Counted from the first letter of the stretch, positions 16,646-26,866 are shown. The stretch is DNA of 64,000 nucleotides from Uliginosibacterium aquaticum (GCF_012972705.2 NZ_JABCSC020000005.1:1-64000), one strand, 5' to 3'. A program made the numbers and translations. Notes: a model not told the origin generated them from the sequence alone.

Positions 16646-19434
16646 GCAAGGCTCCGTGCTTCGCCGGCTCCGTGCAGGTTGTCGTCGCACCGGCCGCACA
16701 GCTCAGGATGCTCCGGATTGCGACCCACATCGGCACGGTAATGCCAGCAGCGGCCGCACTTCTGGTGGCCGGAAGGTGTAACGACGATCTTCTCGTCAGT
16801 TTCCGCCCTTACTTCGACCACACTGACCGCTGAGGTGATGAGCACAAAGCGCAGATCATCGCCCAGTGCAGCGAGCGCCGCGAATTTGGCGCCACTGGCG
16901 TGCACGGTGACTTCGGCTTGCAGGGACGAGCCAACCTGACCGTCCGTACGCACGGCTTCGATTTCCTTCATGACTTCAGCGCGCACGGTGCGGATCGTTG
17001 CCCAGCGCGCGACCAGGACCTCATCGGTCGTCAGCTCGGGCAGTTGGTGGAAGGCGTGGAGCATCACGCTGTCGTCGGCATCCGCACTCATCACGGCCCA
17101 GGCTTCCTCGGCGGTGAAAGAGAGGATCGGTGCCATGAGCTTCACCAGGGTCTGGGTGATGTGCCACAGCGCGGTCTGTGCCGAGCGACGGGCGATGGAC
17201 TTGGTGGCGCTGGTGTAGAGGCGGTCCTTGAGGATATCGAGGTAGAAGCTGCCCAGATCATCCGAGCAGAACAGCTGCAGGGCCTGCACGATGCGGTGGA
17301 ACTCATACTTCGCGTAGTCAGCCTCTGCGCCTGCGGCCAGTTGCCGGGTCAGGCTCAGGGCGTAGCGGTCAATTTCAAAGCATTGTTCGACCGGTAGCGC
17401 GTCTGTTGCGAAATCGAAGTCGGCGGTGTTGGCAAGCAGGAATCTCAAGGTGTTGCGCACGCGGCGATAGACCTCGATCACGCGGTCGAGGATTTCCTTG
17501 CCGATTGAGACTTCGCCCGAGTAGTCGGTGCTGGCGGCCCACAGGCGCAGGATTTCGGCACCGAGCTTGTCGGTGACTTCCTGCGGCACCACGGTGTTGC
17601 CGAGCGACTTGCTCATCTTGCGGCCTTGCGCATCGACCACGAAGCCGTGGGTCAGCAGGGCCTTGTAGGGTGCGCGGCCGTCGATGGTGCAACCGGTCAG
17701 GAGCGAGCTGTGGAACCAGCCGCGATGCTGGTCTGAGCCTTCCAGATACAGGTCGGCCGGGTAGCCGTGCTGATCCGGGTGCGAGCCGCGCATGACGTGA
17801 GCGTGGGTGGTGCCCGAGTCGAACCACACGTCCAGCGTATCGCTGATCTTGTCGTAGTGTGCGGCGTCGGCGCCGAGCAGTTCGGCCGCATCGAGCTTGA
17901 ACCAGGCTTCGATGCCTTCTTTCTCGACACGCTGGGCGACCTCTTCCATCAGCTCCACGGTGCGCGGATGCAATTCGCCCGTTTCCTTGTGCAGGAAGAA
18001 GGGGATCGGCACGCCCCAGTTGCGCTGGCGCGAGATGCACCAGTCTGGCCGGCCGGCGATCATGGCATGCAGGCGCGGCTTGCCCCAGGCGGGGAAGAAG
18101 GCGGTGTCTTCAACCGCTTGCAGGGCGCGTTCGCGCAGGCTGGTCGTGCTGTCAGGCTTGTGATCCATGCCGACGAACCACTGTGCGGTGGCGCGGTAGA
18201 TCACCGGCGTCTTGTGGCGCCAGCAGTGCATGTAGCTGTGCGTGATGACTTCGTGCTTGAGCAAGGCGCCGACTTCTTCCAGCTTGGCGACGATGTTCGG
18301 GTTGGCCTTCCAGATGAACTGGCCGCCAAAGAATTCCAGGCTAGGTACGTACACGCCATTGCCCTGCACCGGGTTAAGGATCTCGTCAAAGCCACGGCCG
18401 TTCGCACGCCATATGTTGAAGTCGTCTGCGCCGTAAGCGGGCGCGCAGTGCACGATGCCGGTGCCGGCATCCACGCCGACGTAATCGGCGAGATACACCG
18501 GCGAGACGCGGTCGTAGAAGGGGTGCTGGAAGGTGATGCCGGCAAGGCGCGAACCCTCGGCCAGACCAAGGATCTCTCCGTGCAACTTGTAGCGCTTGAG
18601 GCATTCCGTCACCAGCTCTTCGGCCAGCACCAGCAGGCGGTCACCCACATCGACCAGCGCATAACGGTGTTCCGGGTGGATGTTCAGCGCCTGATTGGCG
18701 GGAATGGTCCAGGGCGTGGTAGTCCAGATCACGATGGCGGCCGGCTTGGGCAGCGCATCCATGCGGAAGGCCACGGCGAGCTGATCCGGTACCGCGCAGG
18801 TGAAGGCCACGTCAATGGCGTCGGACTTCTTGTCCTCGTACTCGACTTCAGCTTCGGCAAGCGCCGAGCCGCAATCGAAACACCAGTTCACCGGCTTGAG
18901 GCCCTTGAACACCCAGCCATTCTTGACCATGGTGCCGAGCGCGCGGATTTCTCCGGCCTCGTTGCCGAAGTCCATGGTCTTGTAGGGGTTGTCCCATTCG
19001 CCGAGCACGCCCAGGCGGATGAAATCTTTCTTCTGACCTTCAACCTGTTCGTTGGCGTAGCTGCGACACAGCTCGCGCACCTTGTCGGCGAGCAACTTCT
19101 TGCCGTGGGTGACTTCGATCTTGTGTTCGATCGGCAGACCGTGGCAATCCCAGCCCGGCACATAAGGGGCGTCAAAACCTGCCAGGGTTTTGGAGCGGAT
19201 GATGATGTCCTTGAGGATCTTGTTCAGCGCGTGGCCGATGTGGATGTTGCCGTTAGCGTAGGGCGGGCCATCATGCAGTACGAAGCGCGGGCGCCCCGCC
19301 GAAGCCTTGCGGATTTTTGCGTAGAGATTCTTCTGCTGCCACTGCTGCACCCAGCCCGGTTCGCGCTTGGGCAGATCGCCGCGCATCGGGAAGGGGGTGT
19401 CCGGCATGTTCAGGGTCGGTTTGTAGTCAGCCAT
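16642..19434 (-). CDS. ileS: Isoleucyl-tRNA synthetase
   Basis: This class I synthetase has 930 residues. It shows the HIGH motif in [14 protein letters not shown], the KMSKS motif in [12 protein letters not shown], a full editing domain ([31 protein letters not shown]), and a C-terminal zinc finger (CGRCWHYR, then CGRC). The length is normal. It overlaps ribF upstream by 8 bp and lspA downstream by 4 bp. Confidence 0.98.
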   Translation of the reverse strand: MADYKPTLNMPDTPFPMRGDLPKREPGWVQQWQQKNLYAKIRKASAGRPRFVLHDGPPYANGNIHIGHALNKILKDIIIRSKTLAGFDAPYVPGWDCHGLPIEHKIEVTHGKKLLADKVRELCRSYANEQVEGQKKDFIRLGVLGEWDNPYKTMDFGNEAGEIRALGTMVKNGWVFKGLKPVNWCFDCGSALAEAEVEYEDKKSDAIDVAFTCAVPDQLAVAFRMDALPKPAAIVIWTTTPWTIPANQALNIHPEHRYALVDVGDRLLVLAEELVTECLKRYKLHGEILGLAEGSRLAGITFQHPFYDRVSPVYLADYVGVDAGTGIVHCAPAYGADDFNIWRANGRGFDEILNPVQGNGVYVPSLEFFGGQFIWKANPNIVAKLEEVGALLKHEVITHSYMHCWRHKTPVIYRATAQWFVGMDHKPDSTTSLRERALQAVEDTAFFPAWGKPRLHAMIAGRPDWCISRQRNWGVPIPFFLHKETGELHPRTVELMEEVAQRVEKEGIEAWFKLDAAELLGADAAHYDKISDTLDVWFDSGTTHAHVMRGSHPDQHGYPADLYLEGSDQHRGWFHSSLLTGCTIDGRAPYKALLTHGFVVDAQGRKMSKSLGNTVVPQEVTDKLGAEILRLWAASTDYSGEVSIGKEILDRVIEVYRRVRNTLRFLLANTADFDFATDALPVEQCFEIDRYALSLTRQLAAGAEADYAKYEFHRIVQALQLFCSDDLGSFYLDILKDRLYTSATKSIARRSAQTALWHITQTLVKLMAPILSFTAEEAWAVMSADADDSVMLHAFHQLPELTTDEVLVARWATIRTVRAEVMKEIEAVRTDGQVGSSLQAEVTVHASGAKFAALAALGDDLRFVLITSAVSVVEVRAETDEKIVVTPSGHQKCGRCWHYRADVGRNPEHPELCGRCDDNLHGAGEARSLA

Positions 19435-20386
19435 GTTGTTCTCGCAAGCTCAAATACTCGGGGTGCGTGGCAAACCATGCCCGCACATCATCACAATCCT
19501 TGCCGATCGCCGCCTTGAGGGCGTCCAGCGAGTCATATTTCTTCTCGTCGCGCAGTTTGTGCCAGAAGCGCACTGATAGACGTTCTCCATAGAGATCGCC
19601 GGAGTAATCGAGAATGAAGACCTCCACACGCAGCGCGAGGCCTTCGGCAATCGTCGGGCGGTAACCGATGCTGGCGGCGCCTACCGCATGTTTCAGCGGG
19701 CCGCCATCTACGGTCACCGCGAAAATGCCCGAGAGTGGCAGGGTCTGCTGGCGCATCCGGATGTTGGCAGTCGGAAAGCCGATGGTGCGGCCGATCTTGT
19801 CGCCATGCTGTACCCAGCCTTCAACCACGAAGGGTTCGCCGAGCAGACGCGTGGCATGTTCAATCTGGCCCGCCTGCAGCGCTTCGCGTACGGCAGAGCT
19901 GGAGACTCGCTCACCGGCGACCTCTTCTGTTCCCATCGCCTCGACACTGAAACCGTAGCGTGCGCCGGCTTCCTGCAAGGCTTCGAAATCGCCATTGCGG
20001 CCACGACCGAAGCGGAAGTCGTCACCGATCATCAGGTGGCGCACCTGCATGCCCTCCACCAGCACCTGACGGATGAAGGTATCCGCATCCAGATCGGCAA
20101 AGTCGGCATTGAAGGGCTGCACACAGATCTGGTCGACACCGGCGGCCTGCAGCAGCGCCAGTTTGCGCCACATGCTGCACAGGCGCGGCGGAGCGGTGTC
20201 AGGCGCGAAATACTCGCGCGGATGTGGCTCGAAACACAGCACGGTGGCCGGCAGGCCCAGTTCGGCGGCTTTGGCGCGGACACGGGCGAGCAGCGCCTTG
20301 TGGCCGAGGTGCACACCATCGAAATTGCCGATGGTCAGCACGCATGGCTCACTGATGTGTGCCCGGATACCCCTGAAGATGCGCAT
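19427..20386 (-). CDS. ribF: Bifunctional riboflavin kinase / FAD synthetase
   Basis: This enzyme makes FMN and then FAD from riboflavin. In 319 residues it has the N-terminal adenylyltransferase ([39 protein letters not shown]) and the C-terminal kinase ([30 protein letters not shown]). It is first in the five-gene operon and divergent from the MATE gene. Confidence 0.97.
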   Translation of the reverse strand: MRIFRGIRAHISEPCVLTIGNFDGVHLGHKALLARVRAKAAELGLPATVLCFEPHPREYFAPDTAPPRLCSMWRKLALLQAAGVDQICVQPFNADFADLDADTFIRQVLVEGMQVRHLMIGDDFRFGRGRNGDFEALQEAGARYGFSVEAMGTEEVAGERVSSSAVREALQAGQIEHATRLLGEPFVVEGWVQHGDKIGRTIGFPTANIRMRQQTLPLSGIFAVTVDGGPLKHAVGAASIGYRPTIAEGLALRVEVFILDYSGDLYGERLSVRFWHKLRDEKKYDSLDALKAAIGKDCDDVRAWFATHPEYLSLREQHG

Positions 20387-20484
20387 GAAAGCTGCTGGAA
20401 AAAGGGCTGATTATAGCTTGCGGGGGCGTGGAAAGTCTGCGCGCCGTCTGGCTTCTGCCGTAGTTCGTGCGTTGAATGAAGAAT

Positions 20485-20517
20485 TTGTCAGACAACTTTT
20501 CTGACCGGGACTAGAAT
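20485..20517 (+). promoter_or_regulatory. Possible MATE-gene promoter with small palindrome
   Basis: TAGAAT at 20512-20517 lies only 7 bp before the ATG at 20525. The palindrome TTGTC-A-GACAA is at 20485-20495. No purine-rich ribosome site lies in the 15 bp before the ATG. The mRNA might therefore be leaderless or nearly so. No -35 at standard spacing is evident. Confidence 0.3.
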
Positions 20518-20524
20518 TCCGCCC

Positions 20525-21886
20525 ATGTCTGAAAAGAAACTCCATCTGTTTGCGATTACCTGGCCGATCTTCATCGAAAACCTGCTGATGGTACTGATGA
20601 GCCTGTTCGGCCTTTGGTTGGCGAGCCGGATTTCAACCGGGATGGTCGCCGCTTATGGGTTGGTCAACCAGATTCTCGGTGCCCTGCAGATCGTGTTTCA
20701 GGTCGTCAGTATCGGCACGAGTGTGGTCGTGACCCAGCATCATGGTGCGGGCGACGAAGTCGGCGCGCATCGGGTTGCACGAAGCGGGCTGGCCGCTTCC
20801 GGCTGGGTTGGTCTGGCGACCCTGCTGCTCCTGTTTAGCTGCGCTGGCTGGATTCTGGCAGCCATGAACCTGCCGCCCGAGCTGCGTCCTGCGGGGGAGA
20901 CCTATACCCGCTGGCTGGGGCTGGCATTGCTGTTCGATGCCGTGTCGATGTGCATGATCGCGGTGCTGCGTGCCAACACCTACACCCGTGAGTCGATGAA
21001 GATCGTGCTGGGCATGAATCTGTTGCAGGTGCTGCTTTCGGTGCCATTGATGCTAGGAGTGGGGCGCTGGCCTGGTCTTGGCCTGGATGGTCTGGCGCTG
21101 GCGATGGCTGTTTCACGCCTGTTCGGCATTGCGCTGGCCTGGCGGGTGTGGCGTAGCCGGTTGGAGATTCACCTGCGCTTGCCGGACTGGCTGAGTCTTG
21201 AGCGCGTGCCGCTGGCGAGCATTCTGCATATCGGCTTGCCGGGGGCTGGAGAGAAAGTGGCTTTCCGGGCGAGTTTCATCATCAGCGTGGCCATCGTGGC
21301 GAGCATGGGCGAAGCCGCGTTGGCGACGCACGCCTACGTGTGGAATGCGGTACGCCTGGTTACCTTGCTGACGGGTTCAATCGGCTTCGGCACCGAGATC
21401 GTGGTGGGGCATCACGTTGGCGCAGGGCGCCTGCATCGGGCCAATCGCGTACTGTGGCAGGCTATGGCCTGGGGCATGGCGGTGATGCTGCTGTGTACTC
21501 TGGCTAGTTGGTGGCTGACGCCACTAGCGGTAGCGCGCGCTACTGCAAATCCCGAAATCCTCGCCTTGGTCGGCATGATCGTGCTGATCGAACTGGTGCT
21601 GGAGCCCGGGCGGGCCTTCAATATCGTAATGACCAGTGGGCTGCGTGCGGCAGGCGATGCGCGCTTTCCGGTGAAGGTCAGCATGGTCTCGGTTTTCCTG
21701 TTTGGCGTCGGCCTGGGCTGGCTGCTGGGCGTCCATTACGGACTGGGTTTGGTCGGCGTGTGGATTGGTTATGCGGCTGACGAATGTTGCCGCGGCATCA
21801 TCATGGCGACACGCTGGCGTCTCGGAGGCTGGGTGGCGCATGCGCGGCGTACGCGGCGACGGATCCTGGCCCACATGCAGGCGTGA
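20525..21886 (+). CDS. MATE-family multidrug/toxin efflux transporter
   Basis: This is a 453-residue inner-membrane protein with about 12 hydrophobic segments in two similar halves. The first half opens FAITWPIFIENLLMVLMSLFGLWLASR, the second ASILHIGLPGAGEKVAFRASF. Family members expel cationic drugs or metabolites using a sodium or proton gradient. It stands apart from its neighbours (54 bp to the DedA gene) and no regulator gene is adjacent. The substrate cannot be read from the sequence. Confidence 0.9.
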   Translation: MSEKKLHLFAITWPIFIENLLMVLMSLFGLWLASRISTGMVAAYGLVNQILGALQIVFQVVSIGTSVVVTQHHGAGDEVGAHRVARSGLAASGWVGLATLLLLFSCAGWILAAMNLPPELRPAGETYTRWLGLALLFDAVSMCMIAVLRANTYTRESMKIVLGMNLLQVLLSVPLMLGVGRWPGLGLDGLALAMAVSRLFGIALAWRVWRSRLEIHLRLPDWLSLERVPLASILHIGLPGAGEKVAFRASFIISVAIVASMGEAALATHAYVWNAVRLVTLLTGSIGFGTEIVVGHHVGAGRLHRANRVLWQAMAWGMAVMLLCTLASWWLTPLAVARATANPEILALVGMIVLIELVLEPGRAFNIVMTSGLRAAGDARFPVKVSMVSVFLFGVGLGWLLGVHYGLGLVGVWIGYAADECCRGIIMATRWRLGGWVAHARRTRRRILAHMQA

Positions 21887-21940
21887 AGGGCAGGGCTTCC
21901 GGTATGATGGCGGCCTCCCCATTCATCCAGCAGCCCCGGC

Positions 21941-22588
21941 ATGGAACTGATCACCCAATTTCTCGATATCGTCCTGCATCTGGACAAATTTCTGCCCCAA
22001 CTGGTGGCGGAATACGGCAGCTATATCTATGTGATCCTGTTCCTGATCATCTTCTGCGAGACCGGACTGGTGGTGACCCCTTTCCTGCCGGGGGACTCCC
22101 TGCTCTTCGTGGCTGGCGGGGTGGCTGCAGCCGGTGGCATGGATATCAATCTGCTCTCCGGTGCCTTGTTTGTGGCGGCCGTGCTGGGCGATAACGTCAA
22201 TTACTGGATTGGCCGCAGCCTTGGTCACAAAGTGTTCAAGTGGGAGCAGTCGCGTTTCTTCAACCGTGCTGTGTTCGACAAGACCCACTCCTATTTCGAG
22301 ACTCATGGCGGCAAAACCATCATCGTGGCGCGCTTCATGCCGCTGGTGCGTACCTTTGCGCCCTTCGTGGCGGGCGTGGCGGAGATGAGCTACAAGCGCT
22401 TCCTGCCACTGGATATCATTGGCGGCGCGATCTGGATCTTCTCCTTGACCTGGGCAGGCTACTTCCTGGCCAATATCCCTTTCATCAAGAACAACCTGAC
22501 GCTCTTCGTGCTGGGCATTATTGCCGTTTCCCTGATGCCGGTTTTTGTTGCCTGGCTCAAGAGCCGCAAAGCGGCAGCCGGGGCTTAA
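21941..22588 (+). CDS. DedA-family (SNARE-associated/VTT) membrane protein
   Basis: This 215-residue inner-membrane protein carries the DedA/VTT signatures: ETGLVVTPFLPGDSLLFVAG, GDNVNYWIGRSLG and the arginine-containing GGKTIIVARFMPLVRTFAPFVAG. The family is linked to lipid-carrier (undecaprenyl phosphate or phospholipid) translocation and envelope integrity. A DNA-binding or enzymatic domain is absent. The start is ATG 21941, and 35 bp separate it from purN. Confidence 0.93.
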   Translation: MELITQFLDIVLHLDKFLPQLVAEYGSYIYVILFLIIFCETGLVVTPFLPGDSLLFVAGGVAAAGGMDINLLSGALFVAAVLGDNVNYWIGRSLGHKVFKWEQSRFFNRAVFDKTHSYFETHGGKTIIVARFMPLVRTFAPFVAGVAEMSYKRFLPLDIIGGAIWIFSLTWAGYFLANIPFIKNNLTLFVLGIIAVSLMPVFVAWLKSRKAAAGA

Positions 22589-22623
22589 GTCCAAGGTAAT
22601 TCCGGATATTCCCGAGTTTCTGC

Positions 22624-23265
22624 ATGAAAAATATCGTCATCCTTCTTTCCGGCCGCGGCAGCAACATGGAAGCCATTGCGCGCGCAGGCATTCCTGGTGC
22701 CCGGATTGCGGCTGTGATCTCCAACCGACCCGATGCCAAGGGCCTGGAGATCGCTCGCAGCTTCGGCATTGAAACCCTTGCCCTCGATCACAAGGCCCAT
22801 GCCAGCCGCGAGGCCTTCGATGCCGCGTTGGCGGCCGAGATCGAGCGCTTCGAGCCGGACCTGGTGGTGCTGGCTGGTTACATGCGGATCCTCACGGATG
22901 CCTTCGTGCGCCGCTTCGAAGGCCGTATGCTGAACATCCACCCCTCACTGCTGCCCAGTTTTACCGGTCTGCATACCCATCGTCGAGCGATCGAAGCCGG
23001 AGTGAAGGTGGCGGGTACGACGGTGCATTTCGTGACCCCTGAGCTCGATGATGGCCCGATCGTGATTCAGGCCGTGGTGCCTGTATTGCCCGAGGACAAT
23101 GAAGACAGCCTTGCCGCGCGTGTGCTGGCTCAGGAGCACCAGATTTATCCGCAGGCCGTACGCTGGTTCGTGGAAGGGCGTTTGAGTCTCGAAAATGGTC
23201 GCGTCAGGGTGCGCGATGCGCAGCCCGGTCCGCTGGGATGGTGCGTGCCACCGGTGGACGACTGA
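22624..23265 (+). CDS. purN: Phosphoribosylglycinamide formyltransferase
   Basis: This is the third step of purine synthesis, formyl transfer from 10-formyl-THF to GAR. The 213-residue protein has the phosphate loop LSGRGSNMEAI, the catalytic block LNIHPSLLPSF (Asn and His) and the downstream aspartate region TVHFVTPELDDGPIVIQ. Family length and motifs are intact. The downstream DUF3108 gene begins 10 bp after its stop, so the two are probably cotranscribed. Confidence 0.97.
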   Translation: MKNIVILLSGRGSNMEAIARAGIPGARIAAVISNRPDAKGLEIARSFGIETLALDHKAHASREAFDAALAAEIERFEPDLVVLAGYMRILTDAFVRRFEGRMLNIHPSLLPSFTGLHTHRRAIEAGVKVAGTTVHFVTPELDDGPIVIQAVVPVLPEDNEDSLAARVLAQEHQIYPQAVRWFVEGRLSLENGRVRVRDAQPGPLGWCVPPVDD

Positions 23266-23275
23266 GGTTACGACC

Positions 23276-24325
23276 GTGCGACGACAGACGCCCTTGATCG
23301 TCGCTTGTGCCTGTTCGCTGGCTGTGCATCTGGGCAGCTTGCTCAGCCCTGGCTGGGAACTGCCGGATGCGGATGTTCCCGAGGGCGACGCCCGGCGTAT
23401 TGAAGCCACTCTGGCTGCAGCCAGCCCTGCGTCCGCAGCTGTCGTGCCTGTTGCCGCCCCTTCCACTACCCGGCGGTCGCAGCCAAAACCAGCCCCTGCA
23501 GCCAAACCGGAGCCGGTCCCTGAAGCTTCTTTGCCGGTCGCGGCCGAATCGGTAGTGTCAGAGCTCGGCATCGAAACGCTTGCAGAGGCGACGGGCTCGG
23601 CACCTATGGCCGAAGCTGCTCCGGAGGCATCCTCGCCAGCTCCATCCCCACACCTTGTCGCCAAGCCCTTGCCGCGTCAGGGACGTGTGTTTTATCACGG
23701 CACAGTCGGTGGTTTGGTTTCCCTTAATGCCATCGGCGAAGCCAGCTGGGAGCATGATGGGGCGCGTTTCCAGAGCCGTCTGACCGCAGGGATGGGCGCC
23801 TCAGACGGGATGTTCGACTATCGTTCCACCGGTCGCCTCGCCGCAGGCCAGTTGATCAGTGAAACCACCAGTGACCGGCGCATGAAGAAACAGTCCACCG
23901 GACTGATCGATCAGGTGGGCGGCAAAGTGACCATGCAGCGTGGCGGAGATACCCGCGAGCGTACGATCAAGGGCCTTGCGGTGGCGATGTCGGCATTGCC
24001 GCAATTTCTGATGACGCTAGATGAGTCGCTTGAGAAAGCCGCCCTGTTCGTAGTAGGAGACTTCTGGGTCGAGGATTCGGTCTTGATTGCCCGCGGGGTG
24101 GAGCAACTATCCCTGCCCTCCGGCAAGGTCGAAACCCGGCATTACGAGTCCCGGGCGAACAACGGCACTCAGGTCAATGTCTGGCTCGCGCCGGGCTGGC
24201 GCAGTGCGCCAGTGCGGATCCGCATCCGCTCGGCTGACGGCTATGTGCTTGATCTCAAGGCGGTTGAGGTCGAGATAGAGGGGCAGGTCCAGCTCAAGGC
24301 CCCTGAGACACCCAGCGATTTCTGA
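23276..24325 (+). CDS. DUF3108 envelope protein with Pro/Ala-rich linker
   Basis: The start is set at GTG 23276, after GAGG at 23263, giving 349 residues. Upstream extension would run into purN. The N-terminus has one hydrophobic stretch (LIVACACSLAVHLGSLL), a signal anchor or signal peptide. About 100 residues of Pro/Ala-rich linker follow, then a beta-rich DUF3108 domain (GRVFYHGTVGGLVSLNAIGEASW and onward). The layout predicts a periplasmic domain tethered by a flexible linker, somewhat like TonB-type spacers. Many proteobacteria carry such a gene right after purN. The molecular function is unknown. Confidence 0.8.
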   Translation: MRRQTPLIVACACSLAVHLGSLLSPGWELPDADVPEGDARRIEATLAAASPASAAVVPVAAPSTTRRSQPKPAPAAKPEPVPEASLPVAAESVVSELGIETLAEATGSAPMAEAAPEASSPAPSPHLVAKPLPRQGRVFYHGTVGGLVSLNAIGEASWEHDGARFQSRLTAGMGASDGMFDYRSTGRLAAGQLISETTSDRRMKKQSTGLIDQVGGKVTMQRGGDTRERTIKGLAVAMSALPQFLMTLDESLEKAALFVVGDFWVEDSVLIARGVEQLSLPSGKVETRHYESRANNGTQVNVWLAPGWRSAPVRIRIRSADGYVLDLKAVEVEIEGQVQLKAPETPSDF

Positions 24326-24985
24326 TTAGGCGACGGCTGCTTCGGGTGTGCAGCCATACAGCACGGCAAAGAAGTGGCAGATGGTGCCTGCCAGCACGAA
24401 GAGGTGCCAAACGAAATGGCCGTAGCGCAGCTTGCCATCGAGTGCGTAGAACACCACCCCGCCGGTATAGGCCAGCCCGCCCGCAATCAGCCACACCGTG
24501 CCGGCCGCGGATAGATTCTGGAATAGCGGCACCGCCGCAACGATCACCAGCCAGCCCATCAGCAGGTAAAGGCCCATGGAGATCCACTCCTTGGTCATCC
24601 GTTCGCTGAGTTTCAGATACAGCCCCAGGGCCGCCAGCGCCCAGATCACGCTGAACAGGGTCCATCCCCAGGGGCCGGCCAGCACGCTGAAGGTGAAAGG
24701 AGTGTAGGTGCCTGCGATCAGCAGGTAGATGGACGCATGATCCAGCTTGCGCAGGATCTGCTTGATGCGTCCCGGCCGAACCATGTGGTAGAGCGTGGAG
24801 CTGGCAAACATCAACACCAGGGTGCTGGCATAGATGCTGGCCGCTGCAATATTCATGGCGCTGCCGTGCCGGGCGGTGAGGATCACGAGTATCGGGAAGG
24901 CGCTCAATGCTGCCAGCAGGCCAAGACTGTGGCTGGCCCAGTTGGCAAATTCTTCGCCCCGGCTCTGGGGTCTCATATGTTCCAT
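24326..24985 (-). CDS. Hemolysin III / TrhA-type membrane protein
   Basis: This protein is read as 219 residues from ATG 24985 (MEHMRPQSRGEEFANWASH). Longer in-frame starts lack the family start. Seven hydrophobic helices and the PAQR/HlyIII residues are visible: EEFANWASHSLG, ASSTLYHMVRPGRIKQILRKLDHASIYLLIAGTYTPF, and FVWHLFVLAGTICHFFAVL with the metal-ligand histidines. The name comes from a Bacillus haemolysin. Bacterial members are now viewed as membrane-homeostasis proteins. It is convergent with the DUF3108 gene, the two stop codons touching. Confidence 0.9.
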   Translation of the reverse strand: MEHMRPQSRGEEFANWASHSLGLLAALSAFPILVILTARHGSAMNIAAASIYASTLVLMFASSTLYHMVRPGRIKQILRKLDHASIYLLIAGTYTPFTFSVLAGPWGWTLFSVIWALAALGLYLKLSERMTKEWISMGLYLLMGWLVIVAAVPLFQNLSAAGTVWLIAGGLAYTGGVVFYALDGKLRYGHFVWHLFVLAGTICHFFAVLYGCTPEAAVA

Positions 24986-25175
24986 CAAGGGTTCTCTCTG
25001 CTGCCGTACTAAAGCGTATGCGTGACCAACTTTAACCCGGAAATGATAGTTTGGACGGGCAATTTTCCTCGCGCCGGCTGCGCAAGTGGCTAGGATTAAT
25101 TGTGTGAATGCTGCGGAACGAATGACGAGCCCGGCAGTCCCTCTAAATACGTCATCACCCACTCAGGAGAGCAAC

Positions 25176-25478
25176 ATGTCCGAAAACACCAGTTCCACCC
25201 TGCTCGATGAATCCCAGGAAATCCTGCATAAGACCGAAAAGCTGATCGCTGATGCCGCCCACGCCACAGGCAAGGAAGCTGAGGCCCTGCAGGCGCGCAT
25301 CATTGCCGGCCTGCGTGATGCCAAGGAACGCTTGGGGGTGGCTGAACAGATCGCCCTGGACAAAGCCAAGGCTGCCGCTCAGGCCACTGATGCCTATGTG
25401 CATGACAATCCCTGGAAGGCCATTGGTATCGGAGCCGCAGTCGGCGTAGTGGTCGGTATGTTGATCGCCCGCCGCTGA
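25176..25478 (+). CDS. DUF883 (ElaB/YqjD-type) membrane-anchored protein
   Basis: This 100-residue protein starts at ATG 25176, after AGGAGA. Residues 1-75 are a long amphipathic helix rich in A, K and E (KTEKLIADAAHATGKEAEALQ). The C-terminus is one membrane helix with the family ending (NPWKAIGIGAAVGVVVGMLIARR). E. coli YqjD of this family tethers ribosomes to the inner membrane in stationary phase. It is first of a three-gene unit, its stop overlapping the next start. Confidence 0.9.
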   Translation: MSENTSSTLLDESQEILHKTEKLIADAAHATGKEAEALQARIIAGLRDAKERLGVAEQIALDKAKAAAQATDAYVHDNPWKAIGIGAAVGVVVGMLIARR

Positions 25479-25864
25479 TGTTGCCGCGCTTCCTCGAGCG
25501 CCTGCGCCAGCAGGCCGACAATCTCGCCGGCCTGCTGGGCAATCGCGTTGCCCTGTTCGGGATCGAGCTGCAGGAGGAGAGCGAGCGTCTGCTCGGCCAC
25601 CTGGCGCTGCTGCTAGGGGCTGCAATCTGCACCTTGTTTTGTCTGCTGAGTGCGGTTGTAGCGGGGCTCGTGTTGGCAGCCCGGTACGGCGTGCTGCTTG
25701 AAGTGTGTGCAACGCTGGCAGTTCTGTTTCTGCTATTGGCCTTGGGCTTGGCTTGGTATTTGCGGCGACGCTTGGCTGACGCTCCAGAGCCCTTCGAGGC
25801 GACTCGGCAGGAGTTCGAGCGTGACCGATTGGCGCTTAACGGTGCCCGGGAGACTGCGCAATGA
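25478..25864 (+). CDS. YqjE-type phage-holin-superfamily membrane protein
   Basis: This 128-residue protein has two adjacent membrane helices in the middle (LLLGAAICTLFCLLSAVVAGLVLAAR and LLEVCATLAVLFLLLALGLAWYL) and charged ends. This is the YqjE layout. It is translationally coupled to the DUF883 gene (ATG inside its stop) and overlaps the next gene by 4 bp. It is probably an envelope or stress protein, despite the family's holin label. Confidence 0.85.
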   Translation: MLPRFLERLRQQADNLAGLLGNRVALFGIELQEESERLLGHLALLLGAAICTLFCLLSAVVAGLVLAARYGVLLEVCATLAVLFLLLALGLAWYLRRRLADAPEPFEATRQEFERDRLALNGARETAQ

Positions 25865-26136
25865 ACCAGCGACAAAGCATGCGCAAGCTACGCAAGGAAA
25901 TGCTATTGCTGCAGTCGGCCCAGTATCGGGCTGCGATGCGTCATCGCTTGGGCGATGCCACCGCTCGTTCCCTGCGCGAGGAACTCACGCGAACGGCCTG
26001 GCTTGATGGGGCAGGGGCCTTGCTCGGATCAATTTTGCCCGCGCGTTGGGGACGCTGGTTGAATCTGGCGCTGGGTGTGGTACGCATCGCCAAAACAGTT
26101 GTCGACCGCAGCGAAAAGCAGGGGCCTGTAGTTTGA
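25861..26136 (+). CDS. YqjK-like small protein, third gene of the trio
   Basis: This 91-residue, very basic protein (MNQRQSMRKLRKEMLLLQSAQYRAAMRHRLG) has a weakly hydrophobic centre (WLDGAGALLGSILPARW). Its position after the DUF883 and YqjE genes matches YqjK in gammaproteobacteria. Sequence similarity to YqjK itself is not obvious by eye. Function unknown. Confidence 0.7.
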   Translation: MNQRQSMRKLRKEMLLLQSAQYRAAMRHRLGDATARSLREELTRTAWLDGAGALLGSILPARWGRWLNLALGVVRIAKTVVDRSEKQGPVV

Positions 26137-26437
26137 GCGCTCCTCGTTTGTTGTCTAGCCGCTGCTAAGGTTCGGATTCCTGACCCCGAAGGCTTGCTCC
26201 TGAGGTTCAAACACAAAAGAGAAACGCCGCATTGCGCGGCGTTTCGTTTCGGTGGATCCACCACCGTCGCCGGGTTTGTCCCGGTTAGGTCTACCTGATG
26301 CTCAACGCTGTTACTGTTGCGATAAGGGTTCCCTTTTGTTGCGCAGGGTGTGCCTGCAATCTCTTTGTAATGCCTGCCTGCCCATATTTCAAGGAAGAAT
26401 TTTCCTGATCGGGTTTAGGGGCATTTCAGCCGTGATG
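26137..26437. other. Intergenic region between convergent units
   Basis: These 301 bases lie between the YqjK-like gene (plus) and the BLUF gene (minus). Apart from the hairpin terminator at 26221-26245, I see no coding frame with family features and no RNA gene. Confidence 0.5.
26221..26245 (+). terminator. Terminator after the DUF883/YqjE/YqjK unit
   Basis: A perfect 10-bp stem, GAAACGCCGC/GCGGCGTTTC, with an ATTGC loop is followed by GTTTCG. Confidence 0.75.
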
Positions 26438-26866
26438 TCAGCTGGCGCGTCCAAGTACCGAGGCGGTGGCGATCAGGTCATCGAGCAAGGCCATGGAGGC
26501 TGCACCACTGACGCAGAACGGGTCCAGCTCTGCCTTTTCAGCATACTTGAGCATGAAGGAGGGATTGATCTTGGCGAGATTGACTTGGCCCATGGTCCAG
26601 CTGGCAAAGCGACGTTCACGGATCTCCTCGAAGGAAAGCAGGCGTACGTTGCGATGGCGTTCGTCGCGCACGATCAGGTTGTAGAGCTCACAGACGGCAT
26701 CACGCCCGCCTTCGAGCACCTGCATGAAGATGTCACCGCTGTAGCAAAGAATGCCGGTAATGCCTTGCTCGGGGTTGTGGGCGCGTGATTGAGCGAGGAT
26801 GCCCTCGATCATTTCGGGAGAGAGCGGCTGGGCTGCACGGCTGGCGTAAAGCAATCGAACGAGCAT
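26438..26866 (-). CDS. BLUF-domain blue-light sensor protein
   Basis: This 142-residue single-domain FAD-binding photoreceptor has all key BLUF residues at their expected places: Tyr7 in RLLYASRA, Asn31 in AHNPEQGITGIL, Gln49 in DIFMQVLEG, Trp90 and Met92 in FASWTMGQ. The C-terminal 45 residues form the usual capping helices, without a fused enzyme or DNA-binding domain. It must therefore signal by protein interaction. It starts 12 bp downstream of folE and is probably cotranscribed with it, an unusual pairing. The partner is not identified. Confidence 0.93.
   Translation of the reverse strand: MLVRLLYASRAAQPLSPEMIEGILAQSRAHNPEQGITGILCYSGDIFMQVLEGGRDAVCELYNLIVRDERHRNVRLLSFEEIRERRFASWTMGQVNLAKINPSFMLKYAEKAELDPFCVSGAASMALLDDLIATASVLGRAS

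Noticed and set aside
16646-16699. Upstream in-frame start of lspA
   Set aside because: It lies inside the ileS 3' end; ATG 16645 gives the normal LspA start and a 4-bp overlap.
24986-25162. Longer N-terminus for the hemolysin III-like protein
   Set aside because: The extra residues are not hydrophobic family sequence, and MEHMRPQSRGEEFANW is the normal beginning.
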